Shown here piece after piece: positions 47,231 through 61,709 of a stretch of DNA of 64,000 nucleotides. Within the stretch, counting starts at the first letter, position 1, and each line of letters starts with the position of its first letter. The stretch is taken from the NCBI RefSeq assembly GCF_964340395.1, contig NC_135552.1, positions 18,833,181 to 18,897,180 of the forward strand, given 5' to 3'. The translations under genes and the position numbers were made by a program. This DNA is from Glandiceps talaboti (taxonomy: Eukaryota; Hemichordata; Enteropneusta; Spengelidae). The notes under the pieces are model-generated. The model saw nothing but the letters and a program-made list of their open reading frames with translations. It had not been told where the DNA came from and did no database searches.

Positions 47231-50200
47231 TTAAATCTTCTTCCTTTTAATTGGAGGTCTAATTAAGGGAGCTGTGGAAATAGATGGAGACATCAAAGAT
47301 GAAGATAGTGACCCAGTGGAAGTCGAGGGTGTTGTCACGGCAACCTGTGACACCTACAGTACAAAACAAAACAGAACATCAAGTAAATTGAATTCACCAG
47401 TGTTATACAAATGTACATATGATACGAGCTCACTGACACATGAAAATACATCAAATGTGTACATATACATGTATATAGATATACATGTACTAACAAAGAT
47501 GTGTATACCAGGCCCAACATTGACATACATGTGCATGTACATTGAATTTGGTGATACAACCATGTACAATTTCAACTCACATCAGGGAAACATAAGAAAT
47601 CTGAACATTACTTGTATTGCTGACTGTAATATTTCAACTCTAAGTATCACCCCCGCCACCCCTACAAAAAAATTAGAAACATGTGGACGTGTCGTAAGTA
47701 TTTCCAAACATTTACACATGCCCAGCATTTGACATTCATGTGCATGTAAATTGAATTTGGTGATAAACCATGCATAAGTCAGGGAAAACTAAGAAAAATG
47801 AAGACATCTTAAGTACATGTATTTCCAAATTGGTGATATTATATGGTTCATAGAGTTTCAACTACACTTACAGCTCTCATCCTATTTCTAATTACACTGA
47901 CTGTTCTATCCATGGAAGCATCACCTGTAGCTGGATCATTAACATGTATGGTATCTTGACTTGTTCTCTGAACATCATGTTCAGTTTCACTATGCTTTCT
48001 TTTCAAGAGTGCTTGCATTTGCCGAGGCACAAAACTAGGTTTCATTGTCATTCTCGTCCTTCTTTCAGACTTAGAAAATGTTGTATTGTGTGTTTCACCG
48101 GATGTTTGGGCTGAGACTTGACTTTGAGTCTCAACTGGATTTATTTTGGCTCTGATTGGCGCTCTGGCAGCTCCACCTTGATGATGCTCCATAGCTGTAT
48201 TCCTATTGGATGTGGCCTTTGGTCTGATTTGCATACCAAGGGACAGCTTAGGTCCAACAAATGATTCCATTGAGGGTCTATTTATAAAGGGATTATAATC
48301 AGCGGGAAAGACAGAATTTGCAGATGGTACTCGGGCGTGATCGAAAGTTGGTTTTCCATGCTGTGCCTGTCTTTGCCATGGTGGCAATTCCCTTGGTGGT
48401 GCCGGAAGTTCAAGGTATTGCCCACTCATTGACTGAATTGGTTGCATACCACTGAGATCACTAGATTGGAATGATCTATCATCCTGCTGACCAAATCTTT
48501 GTCCAACTGTTGAAGATTCTGTGAAGTCAGTCTTATCATGGACAAATGTCTGAGGATGTAGAGAGGAGCTCATACTTGGTCTAGATTTGATGGATTCTCC
48601 CTCAGTGTAACTACTTTGCTGTGTCACAGCCTCTGTCTCCTGAGTTCTTTCATTCACAGAAATCTGGTTGGCATCATCTAATGACTGCTGAGCTTGTGAG
48701 GCTTTATCTAACTCTAGCTGTCTAAGTTTCCTAGCAACAAATCTCTTCCTCTCTTGTAACTTCTCCCTAGTCTCCTGTACAGATTCATACTCTGGAGCAT
48801 AACATACATGCAGAACTCCTCCAAAGAAGGGTTTGTCATCAAGTTTTCTCTTGGCAAACCTACAAAGATAGTATGAAGTTATGATTAAAGCACTGCTTCA
48901 ATAACAATTACAAAACATGTAGCCCTCATTCTTTCATTACTGTAATTTTCTGAACAATCACTACAGCAACCAATTCAAGTAAAATTCTAGTTCATCTTCT
49001 TCTAGTATTATATCTGACAATATATATCAAAAACTTCCATAAAGTCTTATTTATATATTAATTATAATATGTCATTACACTTTTCACAAACTGAAATATA
49101 ATTCTATTTTTTTCCAGTAGACACAAAAAACATACACTGACTGATATGAATTACAAGTCTTCAAAATAATAGCTTTTTTACAGTTAAATGTATGAACATG
49201 GTTCTTCCACCATTGCCTTGTCAGTCTTAAACTAGATATTCATTCTACTTCAACTCTCATGGTGTTGCACAATCTGATTAAATCTGATGTAGAGAACTTG
49301 GCACGATGATTCACCCACTTCCTACTTTTATTGTCGTTGTTCTTTTTTGTTCTGTGGGCACCTTGTACCGACATCTGACACACTAATACCATAGGAGTTC
49401 TCATACAAAACGTGAGCATTGAGTGGATTTACTCTACAAATTAGAACATGTAATGCACTGAAACATCCGGGTACAGTATTTTAGAATGCTCTTTTTAAAA
49501 AATCGCTCACGTGCAGAGCACAGAAAACAGTGTTATCAGTATTGTTTGGTGGTTCTCTTTGTTTCAATTTCAAATGTCGAGTGTTATATTGCAAGACAGA
49601 TTCTGGTTGGCTACATGGAAGAACACGATTCAATATAAGAATTCATATTGTATTGTGTCAGATGTAGGTATAAGGTGCTCACAGAACAAAAAAAGAACAA
49701 ACGACAATAAAAGTAGGAGGTACATACAGAAATTGCGCAAAGTTCCTTACATCAGATTTTAATCAGATTGAGTTTTGATTGTGACAGCAGTATGCCAGCA
49801 AAAAGACACTTGGAATACCCATATAGAATGTATACCACATTACCAGGTCGAAAGATGACAGGTGCAAGTCACAAGTCCTCACTAAAAAGTAATCAAGAAA
49901 TTTTCAATAATGTCTTTCTTCATAATGGTGACAAGAAAAGCAAATAGCTGCAGTCAGGGACTATACTATCTGATAGACTCTCAGGTTACATGTTATTCAA
50001 ATCACCTAGCTTTCCCTACCTTGCTGATTGAAATTGATGATATTTCACCAAATATACTTCAGTAAATTCTTCAGCTGGGTAATCCTTCAAAATCCTGTGT
50101 TCTTCTATACTACCATACTGGGAACACATTTTCAGGAGATCGCCCTCTAATTTGATTGCTGGAACCCCCTGTATTAACAAATATCTGGATTCTTTGTTGA

Positions 50201-50852
50201 TTGTGTACACCTGGCAAAATTGGAAAGTTAAAATTGGACAGATGTAAGTGTACTATTTTCACTTTATAAATTGATATGTAAAAATACTAATGTATAATAA
50301 AATTGTATGCAATATAATAAAATGGCATTTTGTCCAAGAATTTGGTGTTTAAGATGTAGATCTGCTTGCAGATGAAGTAAGTTGGGATCTCAGAAGAGAG
50401 TTAGAATCGATGTTGATGGTGGTGGTGACATTTGAGATGGTGTTTGAAGTTTGAGGTGGACTGTTTTACATGTATTTTCTCGGACAATGCTGAAGATTAG
50501 TGGACACAGGCTATCCGTTGAAATGATTAGTGAACTGAGCGAAGGGCCTGGCCTGTGTTAGCTCTGGATAAATGCGCTTCGATAACACAGAGATGTGTCG
50601 AAGTTATCGAAGCGCATTTATCCAGAGTCAATCGTGAAAGCAATTAGTTCGAGAACCATAGGAAACAACACTTCATATGGGTTACTGCAGTTACGCAACC
50701 TCGTGTGTCACATTGTGTCCACTTATCTTCAGCTTCGACCCCTTAAATATGTTTCTTGTCACCTTAACTGCTCTTTCTCGCCTTCCTTCGCGATATTTAG
50801 GCCTTGTGTAACAGATCTTGTTTCGTTCGTGATGTTTCATGGGCGCAGACAT
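47231..50852 (-). CDS. RBM48: RBM48, RRM protein of the minor spliceosome
   Basis: Homologue of RBM48, which with ARMC7 supports U12-type (minor) intron splicing. Four minus-strand exons: 50763-50852 (starts MSAPMKHHERNK), 50020-50210, 47872-48859 and 47231-47344. Phases 0, 2, 0 join to give 460 residues, longer than human RBM48 (367 as recalled) because exon 3 carries an extended low-complexity middle. Conserved parts are KYREGRRERAVK, VYTINKESRYLLIQGVPA, the RRM (about residues 40-120) with YPAEEFTEVYLVK and FFGGVLHVCYAPEYE, and the basic C-terminal tail RPPIKRKKI. If the exon 3 donor (GTAAGTG) is not used, translation stops after five more residues (stop ending at 47848), a possible short isoform lacking the basic tail. 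ATTAAA occurs at 47181-47186 (minus). The start codon is 174 bp from DCAKD, which is divergent. Confidence 0.93.
48860..50019 (-). other. RBM48 intron 2
   Basis: Intron between RBM48 exons 2 and 3. The region around 49330-49700 has a loose inverted arrangement (TACTTTTATTGTCGTTG / CAACGACAATAAAAGTA type words at 49322-49340 and about 49700-49715), suggesting an old foldback of about 400 bp. Confidence 0.45.
50562..50627. repeat. Perfect 25 bp inverted repeat with 16 nt loop in RBM48 intron 1
   Basis: Arms 50562-50586 and 50603-50627 are exact inverses (begin CTCTGGATAAATGCGC). The loop itself contains ACACA/TGTGT, so the hairpin can extend. It is 136 bp from the end of RBM48 exon 1. Confidence 0.85.
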
Positions 50853-50884
50853 CTTGCTTCTGTGACCTGCACAAGATAATTTTG

Positions 50885-50923
50885 ATTGGCTTACGACCGG
50901 AGGATCTCAACGAAACAACCAAT
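50885..50923. promoter_or_regulatory. Paired CCAAT boxes in the RBM48/DCAKD bidirectional promoter
   Basis: GATTGGC (inverted CCAAT at 50885-50889) and ACCAATCA (CCAAT at 50919-50923) point in opposite directions in a 174 bp gap between divergent start codons. Both have good NF-Y flanks. No TATA box is seen. Confidence 0.5.
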
Positions 50924-51002
50924 CACGTAAGGTAAGCAAAGTTCACCGTGTGGTGGCGATATCACAATAACAGAGAGCGATCGACTTTGCTTCCCAGTCT
51001 AA

Positions 51003-53579
<2,577 letters not shown>

Positions 53580-54244
53580 CCAGACAGCTGTGATGTCCAA
53601 TACTGTAATGTATTATATGTATTGATGTTAACATAACGAACTTTACCAAGACATCATACCACCATACAAACAACACTTCATGGTGGATCTTTAACCAACA
53701 CAAGATAGATATGCAAGATTCGCAATATTCAATAGATAAACACCACTAAAAGATACACACTAGTACTGCTATAGGAGGTAGCGAAATAGTACTGCACCCA
53801 GTGAAAAAGCATATCTTTATATTCAAAATAAGTCTAAAACAATATTGAAACGCAAAGCCACCAGCTAATGTAACTATAGTGACATGTTTCAATCAAAGAA
53901 AGCTGTTCATTCTTAAAGCCACACCATTGCTGGCATCGATAGTTTATTGGTGTCTAGGCAATACATATATATATGGTAAGGATAAGACATGTACTGCAGT
54001 AGTACAATTTAAATCATACATAATAGTGTACTAAAAGACTACATCTGACATTATGAGATATTCTACACTGAATAGTGAAATGGAAAAATAATTTGCATTA
54101 GTAGAACCTTCACTTGTTGCTCTACATCACTAACACTAGTGACTTGCAGTACTAACATAGCCTAGATCAGTAGATATGTGAGTAATTTTGGCAATGTTGT
54201 CAATGTAACTGAGAATTTTCTTTTTTAATAATTATGCAGGTGAC

Positions 54245-54250
54245 AATAAA
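54245..54250 (+). terminator. Poly(A) signal, DCAKD
   Basis: AATAAA 666 bp after the DCAKD stop, followed by a T-rich GTGT region. Confidence 0.45.
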
Positions 54251-54797
54251 ATCTCCATTCAATGTTTTCTTACTGTTTCTCTCCAATGTGTCAATGTGTT
54301 TATCCCACGACTTTGTATATACATTAGTGCCATCCGTATTTGAAATGGGCCATTAACTAAGTATGAAAGATGTCGCACATTCATATATTCACGTAACCTT
54401 TGACCTTTAAGCCAAACTACTTATACATGTTTTCTAGGTTCATGCATTGAAATGATGGAATCAATTATTTGTACTCAATATATTTTTGCTGACAAACAGC
54501 ATTTTGTTTATTTAGTGGATTTTAGTATTAAAGCCAATGGAGCAGTAATTAGAATGGAAGTTTGGTATAATTCTTGTACCTATTTTGTATTTATTTGTGT
54601 CCTTGTACTGGCTGCTTCCCACAAATCTACAATGTCTTGATAGGTGATTACATTGTAGCTGGTCTGGAACATTTAATTATTCATATTTGGCAATTCTCTG
54701 GACAACACACATATAAACATAAAAATGACATCATATAAAAGCCACAAAGACAAGCAATTCTGTATTAATACATGCAAAAGATATAAACAAAATGAAC

Positions 54798-55010
54798 AGA
54801 TGTACAGCCATTACAGATTGGAAGAACAGTTTTATATTGTCTTTTTAAGTTGATGTCAGTTTCCGCTTCCACATTTCTTGCAAGACTTCACAATTTTCGT
54901 GATTTTATCTTATTTTTTTCTCAAATACATAAAAACAAGTTTAGGGTCGGCATGAAAACTAGGTGGGGTTGGGTAACCTGAACCAAATAACTTTTTTTTT
55001 ATCAGGCCTA
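54798..55010 (+). mobile_element. Inverted-end dispersed element, copy E (right half only)
   Basis: Starts inside the family at GATGTACAGCCATTACAG and runs to the right end (GGGTAACCTGAACC, poly-T, CAGGCCTA). The left 140 bp or so is missing. A simple repeat starts exactly at its right end. Confidence 0.65.
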
Positions 55011-55220
55011 AGATAAGATAAGATAAGTTAAGATAAGATAAGATAAGATAAGATAAGATAAGATAATACTTTATTGGGAAATTTGAATACCTGCCACAAA
55101 GCAGATATAAAAATAAATCAACACAAGAAATAATCAACTCAAAACATACACAATAAGATATGCAGCAAAATGCAAAAAGTAATACATCAAAAAATTATCA
55201 ACATTAAAACAATTGTAAAA
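55010..55220 (-). mobile_element. (AGATA)n and possible 3' end of a non-LTR retrotransposon
   Basis: About eleven AGATA units (55010-55067) followed by ATACTTTATTGGGAAATT. Read on the minus strand this is an AATAAAGTAT end with a TATCT simple tail, a typical CR1/L2-like 3' terminus. No coding part is visible. Confidence 0.35.
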
Positions 55221-57587
55221 CATGGGACAAAACGAGATGACTTCACAAATATAATGTACAGGTGCAATTGTGAACAAAGAAAAAAATAATTGAAATTTCT
55301 CTGTTAAAAACTAACATTCCTAGCATACCTAACTTTTGGTATGCATTGTTTAAAACAATACTAAAAATGCATTGTCAAAAACAATATGTAAAGTGAATTT
55401 AAGTTTCACTGAGACACTATATATTGTTCCAATATCCATTCATTCATTACTATACTCTGCATATCATTGTTTTCACTATGCACTTCATTGTATGAATGCT
55501 AATTATGCATACTTCCTGCCAAACTACCCACTGGGATACCACACCTTAAAAGTGATTCAAAGTACTCGCATGTTATGTGAAATCCTGAAATGACTCCCTC
55601 GAACCCTCGAAAGTTTATGAAAATATGTATGTCTATTCCTGGGGTGGCAATACACTAGATGCAAGTAGAATGTTTACGTAGCCTCAATAACTTATTCATA
55701 ATGCTGTACACCATGAACAGTAATACAATTGCATCAGCTATGGCTGAACCTATTTTCTGTATCTTAATTTACACAATAAATCAAATCAAATTGATTTTGG
55801 GGTCTGCACCCAACTTCAAAATCAGCACCCTCAACAGTTACCATCATGATTCAAACTGTTTCTATACTGCTTATGGGTAATATCGATCACTGGTTTAATG
55901 AACATCATGGTATTCTAACAATTTTCAATGTATATAATGTGATTGTCTGATCCACAAATTATATTCCTATTACAACTAATGCAGTTTTAACATGGTGACA
56001 GATTCAAACTGAGCTTTACCATACCAACCTATACATAATATTGACCACTAGGCACTATTCACAGCCGGATACTAGTCTTTTAAAAAAAAATAATACCTGT
56101 ATTAGTAATGCATGCAAGATCTAACTTATGCCAAGTGGGCAGCAGACTGAGATTTCATAGCCGTTTCATGGGACACACTATAATTATTAACACATAATAC
56201 AAAAATCAATGAAATATTTTGTTCACAACCCAAGTTACACGAAATGTATTTATGAACTCCAAAGGTACACAATATTGACTATGCATGTTCAAAATTGATA
56301 AATCAAAGCCTTACTTTTCAGTTATTGTTTACACAAATTGTACTAATAAATTTAAATTTCGAATTCTAACTTATGAGCTTAGCCCTAAGAGTGGTAACTT
56401 TGCTTGGGTGCACTTTTACAACCCACGAAGCCCGCGGATCACGGAACTGACGAGAGCCTAACCATTACCTCAGATCTGAGTCATAATAAAGGATTATGGG
56501 AGATTTTGGACTCGTCTCCTCTGTGATATGGCTGTGCCTCGCGTAATCAAACTTCTTGATATTAAAAATAACTTCAATATAACCACGTAAAAATTGAAAT
56601 ATAATACTACTTTTGCTTAACTTATACAAGAATTAGTTAAACGCTTATGGGTGACCCTTTTGTATCATAATGTTAGTAGAAGGGCCAAGCAGTTTAATAA
56701 TATTTCAAAAGCTAGGGAGTCGCTACAATAACGCCATCTTTGTCCTCCGTTTGCCACCGTGAGAAGACACGAAGTGTCGCCGTGAAGAAAAGCTGAGGCC
56801 CTTGACGAAGATTTAGTTTATATCGCTCGAACCTTCGTGCAACTGGTATATAATTACTTAGACATTTTATGGGTAACTCAATAGTTCGTTTGTGTAACAG
56901 TAATGTATGACATATATCGCTCCAAATTCATTCACTCTTCAGCTGCAGCTGCACAAGGCAACCACATCGTGGCTGACTAGACAGTCACGTTGAAATGTTC
57001 GGCGTGTTATCAAACGGAGCGTATATTCATCGTATTCCCACCAGGACAACTCTACATGATTGAGTTGGGCTGTTAGTCAAATATAGGAATAAGGACGTAT
57101 TTTAGAGAAAGTGTTTTGGCGTGATTATTTCTTGGCGTCACGCTGACGTGTGTATATTATATTCACTGTTGATATTCATGGTGTATCGTATTGTTCTGTG
57201 GTAGAATGACACTGGACCATTCTTTCATAGAGAGACAAAACCGTGGCCTTTCTCTGTGTCTTTGAAAGTCATTTAGTCAGTGCACATTCCTTTCATTGGT
57301 GGTGATTTTGAAGGCGGAGTCAACTGAATAACATGTTATAGAGAGTAGTGCAGTTTGGCAGACATTCCATAGCTAGGTAGCCAACTACACATATGGACCC
57401 GTCTAACATTTCTAGAGGTGAAAGTCCCAGTTAAAATATATCTGCCCAAAGGTAAATAAGTTTTCCTTTATAGGTAACATTGTTTTTAAGTGATAATGCA
57501 ATTAGGTTATGTTGAAACTGCTCATTGTGGTATTAATTTTCTTAAAGGTAATGTTGATTAATGTAGTTTTGTGCTCCTCTTTTGCAG
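55221..57587. other. Region upstream of ZC3H10, including its promoter and 5' UTR
   Basis: AT-rich to about 56400, then richer in CpG. A YY1-like word (CGCCATCTTTG, 56731-56741) may mark the transcription start. The 5' UTR is spliced, with an acceptor ending at 57587 and a candidate donor at 57452. No other gene is recognised. Confidence 0.45.
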
Positions 57588-57802
57588 CCAAAGCGTGCTT
57601 GCTTCTGCCAATTACTGCATCTGCGAAGCGAGTGACAAGCAGTGTTCATTGCAGCAAGACCAGCGACCACAGGTAGACTATTACTGAATCAAGAACACAG
57701 CGTAAAAGCCAAGCGCATTAGGAGTAGTGATATCCTGAGGTTGAGTACGAAAGGTCAACAAACTATATATATATATTGCTTATTGTCAATTGTGGCATTA
57801 CG

Positions 57803-58930
57803 ATGTCTGAAGGTAGAGATTACGATGGGCAGAATAGCAATGGAGACGATAAAGCCATTTGCCGCGATTACCTGCGCAATGTCTGCAGGCGTGGCAAAAA
57901 TTGCAAATATACACATCCAGATAATGCTGAGGCAGAGAAGCTTGGCCTGAAGCAGAAGACATATGTCTTCTGCCATGATTATCAAAACAAAGAGTGCAGA
58001 CGTACAAATTGCAAATTTATTCATTGCAACCGCGATGAAGAAGAGTTCTATAAAGCCACTGGAGAGCTGCCATCCCAGCTAAAATCTCACATGGATGGTC
58101 CATCGTCAGGTGGGGATTCCTTGGCCAGTGATGGGGAAATACCGGTATGCAGAGATTACCTCAAGGGGGATTGTCGTAGAGGGGTCAAGTGCAAATTCCG
58201 ACACATGAGCCAGGGAGATTATGATTACCATATGAGGTCTCGGCAGCGTGAGCCACAGCGTAGCAGGTTCGATGATCCATATGATAGGCGCGATTTTGAT
58301 GATTATGAGTTTGAAAGAGTGCGCAAAAGGGCTCGTTCTGATTTAGATTATGAGTTACAGAGAGACTATTTGCGACCGAGAAGTCTTGATTATAGAGATT
58401 TAGAGGAAGAGGTTATAATGCTTAGGCGAAAAGTAGATGATCTCAAGAAACAGGTGGCTGGTCTTACTGCTACCAATGATGTTCTGTTGGATCAAAATGC
58501 CCGCCTCCGAGCCGCTAAGTTACGTGGAAGTCCCACCCCAGACAGTACGCGAGTTAGAAATGTCACAAGCTACAACCAGATGATTCCAACATCCCACCAG
58601 GTTCCCCAAATGCCGAATTCAACGATAACCATAACGTCAGTACCTGGGTTGAGTCAGGATGATTTGTCAGCAAGACAGCAGACAAGTGTCCTGACTGCAG
58701 AGCAGCAACAATTGATAGCACAAGAGATCCAGCCACTTGTTTCCTTGACCCAAGGAATCACCCCAGCTACCTGTATAACATCCATAGCGCCAGCCATTAC
58801 ACCTGCCTCAATCACCACTCAGACTATACAGCCACAAATTCCTCTGAGTGGTCAAAGTTCCCAGATGGTTTCTTATCCGATAGTTTCTCAGAATATGCGT
58901 ACCTTACCCCAGAGTAACTTAGCTCAGTAG
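57803..58930 (+). CDS. ZC3H10: Zinc finger CCCH domain-containing protein 10 (ZC3H10)
   Basis: RNA-binding CCCH zinc-finger protein, orthologous in layout to ZC3H10, which is linked to RNA metabolism and mitochondrial function in vertebrates. One uninterrupted coding exon gives 375 residues (human 434 as recalled). Three CCCH fingers are visible: residues 20-38 (C20, C28, C34, H38), 57-74 (C57, C65, C70, H74) and 116-134 (C116, C124, C130, H134). A basic Arg/Asp/Tyr-rich linker follows, then a coiled coil of heptad Leu/Val (about 206-243, EEEVIMLRRKVDDLKKQV), and a Ser/Thr/Gln/Pro-rich tail. The start gives MSEGRDYDGQ; an in-frame ATG at 57776 would add nine residues. The 5' end is spliced: a strong 3' splice site ends at 57587, and a donor at 57452 is one candidate partner. 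ATTAAA lies at 59608. Confidence 0.95.
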   Translation: MSEGRDYDGQNSNGDDKAICRDYLRNVCRRGKNCKYTHPDNAEAEKLGLKQKTYVFCHDYQNKECRRTNCKFIHCNRDEEEFYKATGELPSQLKSHMDGPSSGGDSLASDGEIPVCRDYLKGDCRRGVKCKFRHMSQGDYDYHMRSRQREPQRSRFDDPYDRRDFDDYEFERVRKRARSDLDYELQRDYLRPRSLDYRDLEEEVIMLRRKVDDLKKQVAGLTATNDVLLDQNARLRAAKLRGSPTPDSTRVRNVTSYNQMIPTSHQVPQMPNSTITITSVPGLSQDDLSARQQTSVLTAEQQQLIAQEIQPLVSLTQGITPATCITSIAPAITPASITTQTIQPQIPLSGQSSQMVSYPIVSQNMRTLPQSNLAQ

Positions 58931-61430
58931 GCAGACTTAGATGGTCTATAGCTGTCAAGGAATCTGACACAAGTGTGATATTTTATGTTTTCATAGTTAC
59001 ACAATATTTCCATGTAGTGTTACAGAGTACATCAAAAATTTGATTTTGTTTTTAGTCTCCAAACTAGTAAGAAGTAATTTGCTTACGAGGACAAGTTCTA
59101 ATATACTCAGTCCTGTGAGACATTACATCGTTTTATTTGTTTTGTGTTACACTCAAGATACAAGTAGTTGTGTAGATTCGATTTTTCCTTCACAGTGAAA
59201 ACATTGGAACTGTAACTTTTTAACATCCTTGGTTTCAATTTATTTTTTAATTTTTTGTGAGATTCTTACATATTCCAAGGCAGACATAATTCATATCTTA
59301 TATATCTAGTATTCCATTACTTAAATTCTGCAATTTGTTCTCGTGTTTTGTCAGAACAGGAAAACTGGGCAACGTTGTCAGCATTATGTGCATTTTCACA
59401 AGGATATTTTCTATAGATCATTGTACTTCGTGTTTGTTTGTTTTTCCCTTTACATGTAACTGAAACATGCATGCAAAGTGACGAGATATACGGAATTGAA
59501 TGTACAAGTTTGATTGCTACTTTGATTGTATTTTTGATAACAAGGGTTAGAGGAAAGACAAGTTGTTCATGTACACCCCATGCTATGCTTGTTTTTTGTC
59601 AGGTTTTATTAAAAACTTTCCAAACAGTTACATCTTTGTGTTGAGTACTTTGTGTGTATGACAGTGAGTGAGTGTGTATTTGATTAGAAGCAGTCTATGA
59701 TAATCTGGTCTATTTAGCTAATGGTGAGTGCTAGAATATGGGAGTAGAGTTTGGTTTGCTTTCTTGAAGGAACATGAACTGCCCAGGAGAGGAATACATA
59801 TCGATATCATTTAATTATGCAAACCTGGTAAAACTGACCTTCCTACCACAGCGAGTCATGACAGGGGCAAACAAGTACAAACTAAGAGTGAAAGACCCCT
59901 CCTCCAGTAGAAAGAGGGTGATAAACTAATGCCACAAATAGCTTTACTTAGTGTATGTCCATTGTACATTTTCTTAGCAATTCACACAACCAATATATTT
60001 ATGGTTCACATAATGCATTATTACCCCCCACCCATTTGTGTTGTATCACGTTTTGAATTGTACCATTCAACGTTTTAGGGTGATGTACTTTTTGCCAAAT
60101 GAATAGCCATTATTACTCGACTATTGCCTGGCAAACAATGAAAGGAGTGGTGGGTTCAGTCCTACATTATGTAAGCTACCAACGCAATGCCGTGGGGTTT
60201 TTCCCACACCACGAAATACTGCACCTGACTATGCGGTTGGATACATTGGTCGTTGCCATAGCAAATGGCGATTGTGGTCTCTCTTTTTTTCATCGTTAGC
60301 CATCTTTGATGTTAGGAATTACACAAGAAAGAGTAGTTTGTTAAAATAGGGCAGTTATTTTGTAGTAACGTAATGGTTACCGTCCAAGCATTGGCGACAA
60401 GCTCAACTTGAAACTGATGAAATGCGAAGTAAGATTTTAATGCAATGTGACTACATATAAATATATGTGGGTGTATTCTGATAGTTGGTACTAGTATGTA
60501 ACATTCACAGTGAAAGGAATGTGTTTTTAGAAGAGACAGGTTAAATCTTGACCTGTTGAAAGTGAAATCATAGAATGGTATAATGAAACATCTGGCCATG
60601 TCATGGCAACCGGTTGTGAACGATTCTGTTATTGTACAAACAGTGAACACAACTGTGTTCTTTATAACATGAGTTATATTTCAGATCACATTATATGGAC
60701 TAGCATTGTAGTAACAAATAACTGTTTTTCCTTACCATGGTTTTCAAAATGTAATACATGTTTTAAAAAAACATGATGGGTTCACATTGTTTATTACATG
60801 ATGTAGTTACATCATGGTTCCATTTTATGCCACAAACAGAGAAAACATTTTTCATTGTCCGTGATTGTAAAACAAACCCAGTTCTGTAGCATAACAGTAA
60901 GACAAATGTAATGATTCGATGAGGTACATTTTAGGTACACCCAAAAAGTTACACTGACATCAGGATCGTAGAAAAAGTACACATGCTGCAAATCTGTCAA
61001 TGTTACGTGGATATTTTATACTCTTGCCAGGGCAAAAATCACTATAAATGGGGTTTTATGTAAGTATTTAAAATTTATTTAAACCTTATATGAAAAACTG
61101 GGTGGTCTTTTTAACAACTTGAAAATTCAACTCAAAGGGTTTCCAAAAGTTCTAACTTTCGCCGTTATTTTTCTTTATAAATTTATTCTTCACACACACA
61201 AAGGAATACACTTACATCACTAGAAAATAAAGAAAATCATACAATCGTCACAAGAAAAAGGAAAATGAAAGAAAAGAAAATAGTTAAGTTTTGAAGTCTG
61301 TGTGACTGGGGGCTGGCAAATAGCAAAACACAGAACTAATCAGTGGCCATGGCCAGTCCCCATGTTAACAGAGAATCATCACCAAGTTAGCAAAAAAAAG
61401 ATGGGGATAAATGGTGTATTATCTCTTGTC
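58931..61430. other. ZC3H10 3' UTR and downstream region
   Basis: T-rich 3' UTR with ATTAAA at 59608. Beyond it no exon is recognised; a short inverted repeat GTGGGG/CCCCAC-like pair lies near 60190-60213. Confidence 0.4.
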
Positions 61431-61439
61431 ACTTAAACA

Positions 61440-61705
61440 TTTAGGTGTGGCAAATAGTCATAGTTACAAATGCCCCTGCAATTACGACAAACGTGGCCCA
61501 TGTGCTTACCTATGTGTAGCAACAGTTAATCGCGTACCCCATGTACTTACATTGCCTCATACAGTCACGTCACCTCCGTGTGCTTATGTATAACCACGTA
61601 CATATAGTCACCGTGTAACCTCACATAGTCATATACCCTATGTGCTTACATAATGTGTAACCAAAGATAGTCACATACCCATGCTAACATAATACTGTGT
61701 ATGTA
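61440..61705. repeat. Decayed tandem repeat, about 45-55 bp unit
   Basis: Five or six diverged copies of a phrase like ATAGTCACATACCC then ATGTGCTTACATA then GTGTAACCA. Confidence 0.55.
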
Positions 61706-61709
61706 CATG

